Assembly: GCF_017592545.1 (NCBI RefSeq)
Contig: NZ_JAGFOA010000002.1
Span: 558,001-622,000 of the forward strand
Length of the DNA stretch: 64,000 nt
Source of the DNA: Microbacterium stercoris
GTDB lineage: Bacteria; Actinomycetota; Actinomycetes; Actinomycetales; Microbacteriaceae
Direction: 5' to 3'
The position numbers were made by a program, and so were the translations under genes. The notes below the pieces were generated by a model. It ran no database searches, had not been told where the DNA came from, and saw nothing but the letters and a program-made list of their open reading frames with translations. Of this stretch, positions 50,914-60,892 are shown in pieces (positions within the stretch are counted from its first letter, which is position 1; each line of letters begins with the position of its first letter).

Positions 50914-51695
50914 TGGGCAGCGCGACCACTCAGGCGCTCGCGACCAGCGTCACCGCGCTCGCCGCGACGACGGTCGACCTCGACACGGCGCGCGAGCTGT
51001 TCGCCGCCGCCCGTGCCGTCGCCGGCTCGTCGGCGCTGAGCGGCGCGCTCGCCGATCCGGCAGCGGCTCCCGAGGCCCGTGCGGCGCTCGTCGCCCGCGT
51101 CTTCGGCACCCTTTCGCCCGTGACCCAGTCGCTCCTGACGACGGCCGCCGCTCAGCGGTGGTCGTCGCAGGACGACCTGGTCGACGGCATCGAGGAGCTC
51201 GCCATCCGCGCGGCCGCCTCGGCCGACCGGGACGATCTCGAGGGAGAGCTGTTCCGCGTGTCCCGCATCGTGGCCGAGAACCCGGAGCTCGAGCTCGCGC
51301 TCGGCCGCCGTCTCGGAGACGGGTCGGCCAAGGGCACGCTGATGGAGAAGCTCCTCGGAGGCCGCGCCGGCCACGCCACGACGCTCGTCGTGGCGTCGCT
51401 CGTGCAGGAGCCCCGCGGACGTCGCGTCCGCGCCATCCTCGCCCGTGCGATCCGCATCGTCGCCGCCCAGCGCGGTCGCACGGTCGCCACGGTCACGGTC
51501 GCCTCGCCCCTGACCGCGGCCCAGACAGAACGTCTGGCCACCGCCCTGTCCCGCAGCTACGGCGCCGAGGTGACGATCTCCACGGTCGTCGACCCCTCGC
51601 TCGTCGGCGGTGTGCGCGTGCAGATCGCGGATGACGTCATCGACGGCAGCATCTCGTCGCGTCTCGCAGACGTGCGCCAGCAGCTCGCCGGCTGA
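50913..51695 (+). CDS. atpH: F1Fo ATP synthase subunit delta
   Basis: 260 aa, longer than the usual 180 aa delta, as common in actinobacteria. The C-terminal half carries the delta signature [18 protein letters not shown] and [22 protein letters not shown]. It ties F1 to the peripheral stalk. It starts on the last base of atpF. Confidence 0.94.
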   Translation: MGSATTQALATSVTALAATTVDLDTARELFAAARAVAGSSALSGALADPAAAPEARAALVARVFGTLSPVTQSLLTTAAAQRWSSQDDLVDGIEELAIRAAASADRDDLEGELFRVSRIVAENPELELALGRRLGDGSAKGTLMEKLLGGRAGHATTLVVASLVQEPRGRRVRAILARAIRIVAAQRGRTVATVTVASPLTAAQTERLATALSRSYGAEVTISTVVDPSLVGGVRVQIADDVIDGSISSRLADVRQQLAG

Positions 51696-51775
51696 TCAAC
51701 TTTTCCCGCCCAGCGGCGGAACCACGTGGGGATCGCGGATCTCGCATCCCGATCTCAAAGAAACAAAGGAAGACA

Positions 51776-53419
51776 ATGGCAGACATCACGATCAGCCCCG
51801 ACGTCATCCGTGACGCGCTGAAGGACTTCGTCGCCGCCTACGAGCCCACCGGCGACGCGGCGACCGAGGTCGGCACCGTCGTCGACGCGGCCGATGGCAT
51901 CGCCCACGTCGAGGGCCTGCCGGGCGTTATGGCCAACGAGCTCGTCCGCTTCGGGGACGGCACGCTCGGCCTCGCGCAGAACCTCGACGAGCACGAGATC
52001 GGTGTCGTCGTCCTCGGCGAGTTCGCCGGTATCGAGGCCGGCCAGCAGGTCACCCGCACCGGCGAGGTCCTCTCGGTCCCGGTCGGCGAGGGCTACCTCG
52101 GTCGCGTCATCGACCCGCTCGGCAACCCGATCGACGGCCTCGGCGAGATCACGGGCATCGAGGGCCGCCGCGCTCTCGAGCTCCAGGCTCCCGGCGTTAT
52201 GGCCCGCAAGTCGGTTCACGAGCCGATGCAGACCGGCATCAAGGCCATCGACGCGATGATCCCGGTCGGCCGCGGCCAGCGCCAGCTCATCATCGGCGAC
52301 CGCCAGACCGGCAAGACCGCCATCGCGATCGACACCATCATCAACCAGAAGGCCAACTGGGAGTCGGGCGACCCCTCCAAGCAGGTCCGCTGCATCTACG
52401 TCGCGATCGGCCAGAAGGGCTCGACCATCGCCTCGGTGAAGGGCGCCCTCGAAGAGGCCGGCGCGATGGAGTACACCACCATCGTCGCGGCTCCCGCGTC
52501 CGACCCGGCGGGCTTCAAGTACCTCGCTCCCTACACCGGCTCGGCCATCGGTCAGCACTGGATGTACGACGGCAAGCACGTCCTCATCGTCTTCGACGAC
52601 CTGTCGAAGCAGGCCGAGGCCTACCGCGCCGTGTCGCTCCTCCTTCGCCGTCCGCCGGGACGCGAGGCCTACCCGGGTGACGTCTTCTACCTGCACTCGC
52701 GTCTGCTCGAGCGCTGCGCGAAGCTCTCGGACGAGCTGGGTGCGGGTTCGATGACCGGTCTGCCGATCATCGAGACCAAGGCCAACGACGTCTCGGCGTA
52801 CATCCCGACCAACGTGATCTCGATCACCGACGGCCAGATCTTCCTGCAGTCCGACCTCTTCAACGCCAACCAGCGTCCGGCGGTCGACGTGGGCATCTCG
52901 GTGTCGCGAGTGGGCGGCGACGCTCAGCTCAAGCACATCAAGAAGGTCTCGGGCACGCTGAAGCTCGAGCTCGCCCAGTACCGCTCGCTCGAGGCGTTCG
53001 CGATGTTCGCGTCCGACCTCGACCAGGCGTCGCGTCGTCAGCTCGCCCGCGGTGCGCGTCTGACCGAGCTGCTCAAGCAGCCGCAGTACTCGCCGTACCC
53101 CGCCGAGGAGCAGGTCGTCTCGATCTGGGCCGGCACCAACGGCAAGCTCGACGAGATCGCCGTCGAGGACGTGCTGCGCTTCGAGGCCGAGCTTCTCGAC
53201 CACCTCCGTCGCAACTCGACGATCCTCACGACGCTCCGCGAGTCGGGCCAGCTGTCCGACGAGACGGTCGCCGAGATGGACAAGGCGATCGACGCGTTCA
53301 TCCTCGAGTTCCAGGGTGGCAAGGGTCAGTCGCTCGCTGCTCCGGGTCACGAGGAGTTCACGGCCACCGCGGCCGTCGAGGTCGACCAGGAGAAGATCGT
53401 CAAGGGCCGCCGGGCGTAA
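51776..53419 (+). CDS. atpA: F1Fo ATP synthase subunit alpha
   Basis: 547 aa. Nucleotide-binding but non-catalytic subunit. Walker A is [13 protein letters not shown], and the alpha signature region [20 protein letters not shown] is present. ATG 51776 follows AAAGGAAG. The 80-nt gap from atpH holds no gene. Confidence 0.97.
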   Translation: MADITISPDVIRDALKDFVAAYEPTGDAATEVGTVVDAADGIAHVEGLPGVMANELVRFGDGTLGLAQNLDEHEIGVVVLGEFAGIEAGQQVTRTGEVLSVPVGEGYLGRVIDPLGNPIDGLGEITGIEGRRALELQAPGVMARKSVHEPMQTGIKAIDAMIPVGRGQRQLIIGDRQTGKTAIAIDTIINQKANWESGDPSKQVRCIYVAIGQKGSTIASVKGALEEAGAMEYTTIVAAPASDPAGFKYLAPYTGSAIGQHWMYDGKHVLIVFDDLSKQAEAYRAVSLLLRRPPGREAYPGDVFYLHSRLLERCAKLSDELGAGSMTGLPIIETKANDVSAYIPTNVISITDGQIFLQSDLFNANQRPAVDVGISVSRVGGDAQLKHIKKVSGTLKLELAQYRSLEAFAMFASDLDQASRRQLARGARLTELLKQPQYSPYPAEEQVVSIWAGTNGKLDEIAVEDVLRFEAELLDHLRRNSTILTTLRESGQLSDETVAEMDKAIDAFILEFQGGKGQSLAAPGHEEFTATAAVEVDQEKIVKGRRA

Positions 53420-53440
53420 GCCCGAAGGAGACGACCTCTC

Positions 53441-55800
<2,360 letters not shown>

Positions 55801-55802
55801 CC

Positions 55803-56066
55803 ATGGCTCTCCAGGTCACGCTGGTCTCCGCCGAGGAGGAGGTCTGGACGGGCGAGGCGAGCCTCGTGGTCGCGAAGACCACCGAGGGTGAGATCGGTTT
55901 TATGACCGGTCACGAGCCCGTGCTGGCCATCCTCGCTGACCAGGGCCAGGTTCGGATCACCGAGCCCTCCGGCACCAAGGTCATCGCCGACGCCCGCGAC
56001 GGCTTCGTCTCGATGGAGGGCTCCGCCCTGACCATCGTGGCGGGCCACGCAACGCTGGTCTCTTGA
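55803..56066 (+). CDS. atpC: F1Fo ATP synthase subunit epsilon, short form
   Basis: 87 aa. Only the N-terminal beta-sandwich domain is present (LVSAEEEVWTGEASLVVAKTT, GEIGFMTGHEPVLAIL). The C-terminal two-helix domain of longer epsilon subunits, which can lock ATP hydrolysis, is absent. The next gene begins within its stop codon, leaving no room for more. This short form appears natural, not a truncation. Confidence 0.93.
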   Translation: MALQVTLVSAEEEVWTGEASLVVAKTTEGEIGFMTGHEPVLAILADQGQVRITEPSGTKVIADARDGFVSMEGSALTIVAGHATLVS

Positions 56067-56824
56067 CCACCATCCTCCTGCCCCCTTCGGAGACGAAGAG
56101 GGCAGGGGGATCGGCCGAGGCGCCTCTGACTCTCGACGGCCTCGCGCTGCCGGTGCTCGCACCGCAGCGCGAGGCCGTTGTGTCGTCTCTGATGGCGCTG
56201 TCGGCTGATCCCGTGCTCGCGGCGCAGGTGCTGAAGCTCTCGCCTCGTCAGCTGGGAGAGATCGACGTCAACGCGTCGATCCGGTCGGCGCCGACGATGC
56301 CCGCGGTCGACCGCTACACCGGTGTGCTCTTCGATGCGCTGGACGCCCCCGCGCTCGAAACGGACGCCCGCCGCTGGCTGGGGGAGCATGTGCTCATCCA
56401 GACAGCGCTGCTGGGACCCGTGGGCGCACTCGATCCGATCCCGGCCTACCGGCTCGCGGCCGGAGCGTCGATTCCCGGACTCGGCCCGCTGAAGCGGGTG
56501 TGGGCCGATCCGGTGCGGGACGCGTTCGCGGTGTTGCCGGGGCTCGTGATCGATCTGCGCTCCGAGGCGTACGCGGCGCTCGGCCCGGTGCCCGCCGGCA
56601 TCGCCACGACCTACGTGCGCGTTGTGGCCGAGGGCCCCGACGGATCGGTGCGCGCCCTCAATCACTTCAACAAGAAGTCGAAGGGGATGCTCGTCGGCCG
56701 GCTCGCACTCGACCGCCCGCACCTGAGCTCCGTCGCGGATCTCATCGACTGGGCTCGCTCGGCCGGGTTGGTCATCCGGGCGTCGGCGACTCCGGGAGAG
56801 GTCGAGCTCGTCGCACTCGGATGA
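56063..56824 (+). CDS. yaaA: YaaA/DUF328-family peroxide-stress protein
   Basis: 253 aa. The start TILLPPSETKR and later NHFNKKSKGMLVGRLA are the family hallmarks (UPF0246). In E. coli, YaaA lowers free iron and DNA damage during peroxide stress. TTG 56063 overlaps the atpC stop, so it rides on the atp operon. Cytoplasmic; no membrane helix. Confidence 0.92.
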   Translation: MTTILLPPSETKRAGGSAEAPLTLDGLALPVLAPQREAVVSSLMALSADPVLAAQVLKLSPRQLGEIDVNASIRSAPTMPAVDRYTGVLFDALDAPALETDARRWLGEHVLIQTALLGPVGALDPIPAYRLAAGASIPGLGPLKRVWADPVRDAFAVLPGLVIDLRSEAYAALGPVPAGIATTYVRVVAEGPDGSVRALNHFNKKSKGMLVGRLALDRPHLSSVADLIDWARSAGLVIRASATPGEVELVALG

Positions 56825-56953
56825 CGGCGTGTGTCGCGCCCGGCGGCACGCGCCGCCAAGCGCTGGTGCGCGCGTCGCCTTGCTGGCACTCTGGTGTCGT
56901 CCATGCGACGAGATCCGCGGATCCGTCGCCGCAGCAAGCCTGAGAGGCCGCTC

Positions 56954-57724
56954 ATGACCAACAACCCGTTCGATGAGCAGGACGACAAGTCCGCATCGCA
57001 CCAGCCCCCGGAGGCGGACGCGTTCGATCCGCCCGTCAGCGAGGTCCCCGCCGAGGATCGCCCGGCCGCCGACGCAGAGGCGCCCACCGGCTGGGAGCCC
57101 CCGGTGTTCCGCCCCGGCGAGACGGCGACCCCGCCCGAGGCCTCTGCCGCCCCCGCCGCGCCCGACGCCTCGGGCACACCCGGTGTCTCCGCGTCCGGCG
57201 CGTATGGGGAGCAGGCCCTGGGCTACGGGCAGCACGTCCCGGGCCAGGGACAGCCCGGCTACGGACAGCAGGGCTACGGCCAGCAGGCACCCGGGTACGG
57301 CCAGGCCGGCTACGGACAGCAGGCCCCCGCCTACGGGCAGCAGGGCTACGGCCAGCCGGGTCCTGGACAGCCTCAGGCGTACGGCTACGGTGCCCAGACC
57401 GCGTCGAACCTGCAGCTCAACCTGTGGCTGTCCGCGTTCTTCGTGTGGCTGCCCGCGCTCATCTTCTTCCTCATCGAGAAGGACAAGGTGGCGCCCGCCT
57501 ACCAGGCCGCCAATGCGGGCAACCTGAACTTCAACATCGTGCGCACGATCGCGATCTTCGCCGCGACCGTGCTGTCGGGCATCCCGTTCCTCGGCGGGCT
57601 GCTGCTCGTCGTGGTCTGGGCCGGCGGTCTCGTCATCGGCATCATCCACGCGGTCACCGTGCCGCCCAAGGTGGCGGCGGGGCAGGCACCCGGCTACATC
57701 CTGGCGCCCGACTGGGTGAAGTGA
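56954..57724 (+). CDS. DUF4870-like membrane protein with GYGQQ repeats
   Basis: 256 aa. The first 150 residues are disordered: Asp/Pro/Ala-rich, then tandem GYGQQ/PGYGQ words. The C-terminal 95 residues form three membrane helices with [41 protein letters not shown] and [19 protein letters not shown], the DUF4870 pattern. Function unknown. The start is ATG 56954 (frame open to 56831, but the upstream part is Arg-rich and unlike protein). A perfect 36-nt palindrome follows. Confidence 0.85.
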   Translation: MTNNPFDEQDDKSASHQPPEADAFDPPVSEVPAEDRPAADAEAPTGWEPPVFRPGETATPPEASAAPAAPDASGTPGVSASGAYGEQALGYGQHVPGQGQPGYGQQGYGQQAPGYGQAGYGQQAPAYGQQGYGQPGPGQPQAYGYGAQTASNLQLNLWLSAFFVWLPALIFFLIEKDKVAPAYQAANAGNLNFNIVRTIAIFAATVLSGIPFLGGLLLVVVWAGGLVIGIIHAVTVPPKVAAGQAPGYILAPDWVK

Positions 57725-57730
57725 GCCGAC

Positions 57731-57766
57731 GCGCCCCGATCGCCGCCCGGGCGGCGATCGGGGCGC
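57731..57766. terminator. 36-nt perfect palindrome, terminator
   Basis: Eighteen-base arms beginning GCGCCCCGATCG read the same on both strands, 6 nt after the DUF4870-like gene. A very stable stem, without a T tract, as elsewhere in this genome. Confidence 0.75.
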
Positions 57767-57785
57767 GGGGCCGGTCCGCGCGCAC

Positions 57786-57814
57786 TTTCAGGCGACATTC
57801 AGGGTCGCTAGGGT
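57786..57814 (+). promoter_or_regulatory. Promoter of the DUF5684-like gene
   Basis: TTTCAG (57786-57791), 17 nt, TAGGGT (57809-57814). This gives a leader of about 40 nt to ATG 57860, which follows GGGAGGAAG. Confidence 0.5.
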
Positions 57815-57859
57815 GAAGCGACGGCGTCTCGCCGTTCTGCAGTCACTCGGGAGGAAGAC

Positions 57860-58762
57860 ATGAACCCCTACGACGATTCCGCGGCCTTCTGGGCGATCTT
57901 CGCCGCCTTGCTGGGCTTCGGCCTCCTCATCGGCCTGATCGTCTACGTCGTCGGCTCACTTTTTCTGATGAAGCTGTTCGACAAGGCCGGCGTGCAGGGC
58001 AGATGGCGCGCCTGGGTGCCCGTCTACAACTACATGGTGTTCTTCAAGCTCGGCGATCTGAGCCCCTGGCTGGTCCTCTATGCGCTGGGCGGCGCGATCG
58101 TGCTCGGCGCCATTCCGGGCGTCAACTTCCTCTCGAGCCTGGTGGGGCTCGCCTTCCACGTCGCCGCCGCGGTCGCGGCCTACCGCATCGGCCTCAAGCT
58201 GGGCAAGGATCCGGTGTGGGTCGTGCTGTTCGTGCTCGTCGAGATCGTCTGGCTCGGCATCCTGGCCTATGACCGGTCGCGCTGGAACCCGAACGTGCCG
58301 CCGGCACAGTGGGCGGGCAACGCCTTCCTCGGGGACACGACGGTCTGGGAGGGTGTGCCTGCGCAGACGAGCACCGTGCCGGCCGCCGGCGGCTACGGCC
58401 AGGCCGGCTACGGACAGCCGTACGGTCAGCAGGCCGGATACGGTCAGTCGGCGCAGACCGGCTACCCCGCGCAGCCGGGACAGCCCGGATACCCGGCGCA
58501 GCCTGGCTACGGTCAGCAGCCCGGATACGGTCAGCCGGCTCAGCCGGGGTACCCGGCTCAGCCGGGCTATCCCGCGCAACCCGCAGCCGCCGTCCCGCCG
58601 GCTGCGCCGTACACCCCGCCGCCCGCGGCAGATCCGTTCGCGCCGTCGGCCGACGCTCCGGCGACCGATCCGTCGACCGATCCGTCGACCCAGGCGCCGT
58701 CACGTCGCGACGAAGAGCAGCCCCCGGCCGGGCCCGTGCCGCCGGCTCCGCCCCAGCCGTGA
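57860..58762 (+). CDS. DUF5684-like membrane protein with GYGQ/GYPAQP repeat tail
   Basis: 300 aa. Three or four membrane helices in the first 140 residues (LLIGLIVYVVGSLFLMKLFDKAG, RWRAWVPVYNYMVFFKLG, AYDRSRWNP) match DUF5684-type proteins, close in look to some signal-peptidase-I-associated membrane proteins. The rest is a Tyr/Gln/Pro low-complexity tail of GYGQ and GYPAQPG words, then a Pro/Ala/Asp end. The word set is shared with the gene before, so the pair may interact or share origin. Function unknown. Confidence 0.82.
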   Translation: MNPYDDSAAFWAIFAALLGFGLLIGLIVYVVGSLFLMKLFDKAGVQGRWRAWVPVYNYMVFFKLGDLSPWLVLYALGGAIVLGAIPGVNFLSSLVGLAFHVAAAVAAYRIGLKLGKDPVWVVLFVLVEIVWLGILAYDRSRWNPNVPPAQWAGNAFLGDTTVWEGVPAQTSTVPAAGGYGQAGYGQPYGQQAGYGQSAQTGYPAQPGQPGYPAQPGYGQQPGYGQPAQPGYPAQPGYPAQPAAAVPPAAPYTPPPAADPFAPSADAPATDPSTDPSTQAPSRRDEEQPPAGPVPPAPPQP

Positions 58763-58773
58763 GATCTTCTCAG

Positions 58774-58806
58774 GACGCCCCGTCTCTCCTTCCGAGACGG
58801 GGCGTC
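58774..58806. terminator. 13-bp-stem terminator after the DUF5684-like gene
   Basis: GACGCCCCGTCTC (58774-58786), 7-nt loop, GAGACGGGGCGTC (58794-58806): a perfect stem, 11 nt after the stop and just before the next promoter. Confidence 0.8.
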
Positions 58807-58817
58807 CGTCATGTGGT

Positions 58818-58823
58818 TAGCGT
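58818..58823 (+). promoter_or_regulatory. -10 box for leaderless aldo/keto reductase
   Basis: TAGCGT ends 7 nt before ATG 58830, with no ribosome site, so a leaderless start is likely. Confidence 0.45.
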
Positions 58824-58829
58824 GTAGGC

Positions 58830-59795
58830 ATGAGTGTCGCGCTGCGTCGGGTCGGTCTGTCGGGTCTGCTGGTCTCGGAGGTCGGTCTCGGCTGCAACAA
58901 CTTCGGGCGCCCCGGCACGAAGACCGAGACGATCGAGGGCACGCGCGCCGTGCTCGACGCCGCGATCGAGCACGGGGTGGTCTTCCTCGACACCGCCGAC
59001 ATGTACGGCGGCCAGGGACGCAGCGAGACGCTGATGGGCGAGGCACTGGCCGGCCGGAGAGACGATGTGGTGCTGGCGACGAAGTTCGGGCACTCAGGCG
59101 TCGACATGGGCTACGGCCCCACGGCCGGAGCGAAGGGCTCGCGCGCGTACGTGCGCACTGCCGTCGAGCGCTCGCTGCGACGCCTGCAGACCGACCGCAT
59201 CGATCTCTATCAGCTGCACACGCCGGATCCGGGCACTCCGATCGAGGAGACCATCGACGCGCTCGATGATCTCGTGCGCGAGGGGAAGATCCACTACTAC
59301 GGTCACTCGAACCTCGCCGGATGGCAGATCGCGGAGGCGCACCTGGTCGCGCGGGCGCGGAGCGCGGCGGGCTTCGTCTCCGCGCAGGACGAGTACTCGC
59401 TGCTCGCGCGCGGTGTCGAGCAGGAGAAGCTCCCGGCCGTGCGTCGCTTCGGTCTCGGCTTCTTCCCGTACTTCCCGCTCTACAACGGCCTGCTCACCGG
59501 CAAGTTCACGCGCGACGGCGGGCCCGAGGGCAGCCGCATCATGGATCAGCGCCGGCACCTCTGGGAGAACGCTCCGTGGGACGCATTGGACGCGTTCCGG
59601 GTGTTCGCCGAGGCGCGCGGCCTCACCATGCTCGAGGCGACATTCGGATGGCTTCTTGCACAGCCCGGCGTCTCGAGCGTGATCGCGGGCGCGACGTCCC
59701 CCGAGCAGGTGGCTTCGAACGCCGCAGCGGGCGCGGCGTGGACGCCATCCGACGCCGACCTCGCCGAGATCGATGGCATCTTCCCGCGTGCCTGA
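58830..59795 (+). CDS. Aldo/keto reductase
   Basis: 321 aa (beta/alpha)8 NADPH oxidoreductase. GLGCNNFG start, Asp/Tyr of FLDTADMYGGQGRSE, Lys in VVLATKFG, and His in YQLHTPD give the Asp-Tyr-Lys-His tetrad. The C-terminal SSVIAGATSPEQVASN binds the cofactor. Closest in layout to YghZ/general-stress-type AKRs; substrate unknown. A stand-alone gene between two promoters. Confidence 0.94.
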   Translation: MSVALRRVGLSGLLVSEVGLGCNNFGRPGTKTETIEGTRAVLDAAIEHGVVFLDTADMYGGQGRSETLMGEALAGRRDDVVLATKFGHSGVDMGYGPTAGAKGSRAYVRTAVERSLRRLQTDRIDLYQLHTPDPGTPIEETIDALDDLVREGKIHYYGHSNLAGWQIAEAHLVARARSAAGFVSAQDEYSLLARGVEQEKLPAVRRFGLGFFPYFPLYNGLLTGKFTRDGGPEGSRIMDQRRHLWENAPWDALDAFRVFAEARGLTMLEATFGWLLAQPGVSSVIAGATSPEQVASNAAAGAAWTPSDADLAEIDGIFPRA

Positions 59796-59917
59796 CGCCT
59801 CGGCGGCGGTCCCGTCCCGGTGGGGTGCGACCCGCCCGATAGGATGTGAGCGCGACTCAGCCGCACCGAGCTGTCAGGCCGCTTGTGCGCCGTCGCCATG
59901 ATCCGGAGGTTCCGCGC

Positions 59918-60835
59918 GTGTCCGACGCCCCCACGACCCAGTCGCAGACCGTGGCGCTGCCCACAGGCCTCGACGCGGTGCTCACCTGGGCCGGCGTCAC
60001 CGACCGAGGCCGCAAGCGCGACATCAATCAGGATGCGCTGCTGACCGCGTACCCGCTCTTCGTGGTCGCCGACGGCATGGGCGGTCACATCGGCGGCGAG
60101 ATCGCCAGCGCCAGCGCGATCGACCGCCTGCAGCGTATGGTCCGCAAGGGCGAGGTGTCGCCGCAGTCGATCGAGCGTGCCCTGGTCAAGGCGGTGCGCG
60201 ACATCGGTGAGCACCCCGACACCACCGACGAGGGCACCGGAACAACGGTGACGGGGGTGTACCTCGACGTCACCGACAAGGACGCGGCCTGGGTCGCACT
60301 CAACATCGGCGACTCGCGGGTCTACCTGCAGCGTGACGACGCGCTCGCGCAGATCACGACCGACCACTCGCTCGTCCAGGAGCTCGTCGCAGCGGGGCGC
60401 CTCAGCCCCGAGGAGGCCGAGAACCACCCCTACGGCAACGTGATCACGCGCGCGGTGGGCCCGAGCGAGGGCGCGGTGCCCGACTACGTGCGCATCGACG
60501 TGCGCGACGGCGACCGCTTCGTCATCTGCTCCGACGGTCTCACCAAGGAGCTCACCGACTACGGCATCCTGCACTTCCTGCGTCTGCATGCCGAGCCCGC
60601 CGCGGCGGCCGAGGCGATGCTCGAGGCCGCGCTCGAGAACGGCGGCCGCGACAACGTCACGATCGTGGTGCTGAACGTGGCGGTGCCCGGCCAGCGCGCC
60701 GAGTCCGAGAGCGACGAGGGCGCGGCAGCGGAGACCGGATCCGAGGACGGCGCACGATCGGACGCCTCGCCCGAGGGGGCCAGCGGCGCGGAGGCCGCCG
60801 CAGACTCGTCCACAGGAGACGATTCGCGGGGCTGA
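59918..60835 (+). CDS. PP2C-type Ser/Thr protein phosphatase
   Basis: 305 aa from GTG 59918. The metal-binding PP2C motifs are in order: GRKRDINQDALL, VVADGMGGHIGGEIAS, LNIGDSRVYL, DHSLVQELVAAG, ICSDGLTKELTD and GGRDNVTIVVL. The last 55 residues are an acidic, Ser/Ala-rich tail. I use GTG 59918 behind GGAGG; a TAGGAT -10 box (59840-59845) rules out the longer frame from 59846. It may counter a Hanks kinase such as that at 1.1 kb; the next gene is an EccC-like ATPase. Confidence 0.94.
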   Translation: MSDAPTTQSQTVALPTGLDAVLTWAGVTDRGRKRDINQDALLTAYPLFVVADGMGGHIGGEIASASAIDRLQRMVRKGEVSPQSIERALVKAVRDIGEHPDTTDEGTGTTVTGVYLDVTDKDAAWVALNIGDSRVYLQRDDALAQITTDHSLVQELVAAGRLSPEEAENHPYGNVITRAVGPSEGAVPDYVRIDVRDGDRFVICSDGLTKELTDYGILHFLRLHAEPAAAAEAMLEAALENGGRDNVTIVVLNVAVPGQRAESESDEGAAAETGSEDGARSDASPEGASGAEAAADSSTGDDSRG

Positions 60836-60892
60836 CGTCCCCCGTCTCTTCGCGGGCCGCGGCCGGCGCTCATCCTCCGATGAACTGGGCTC

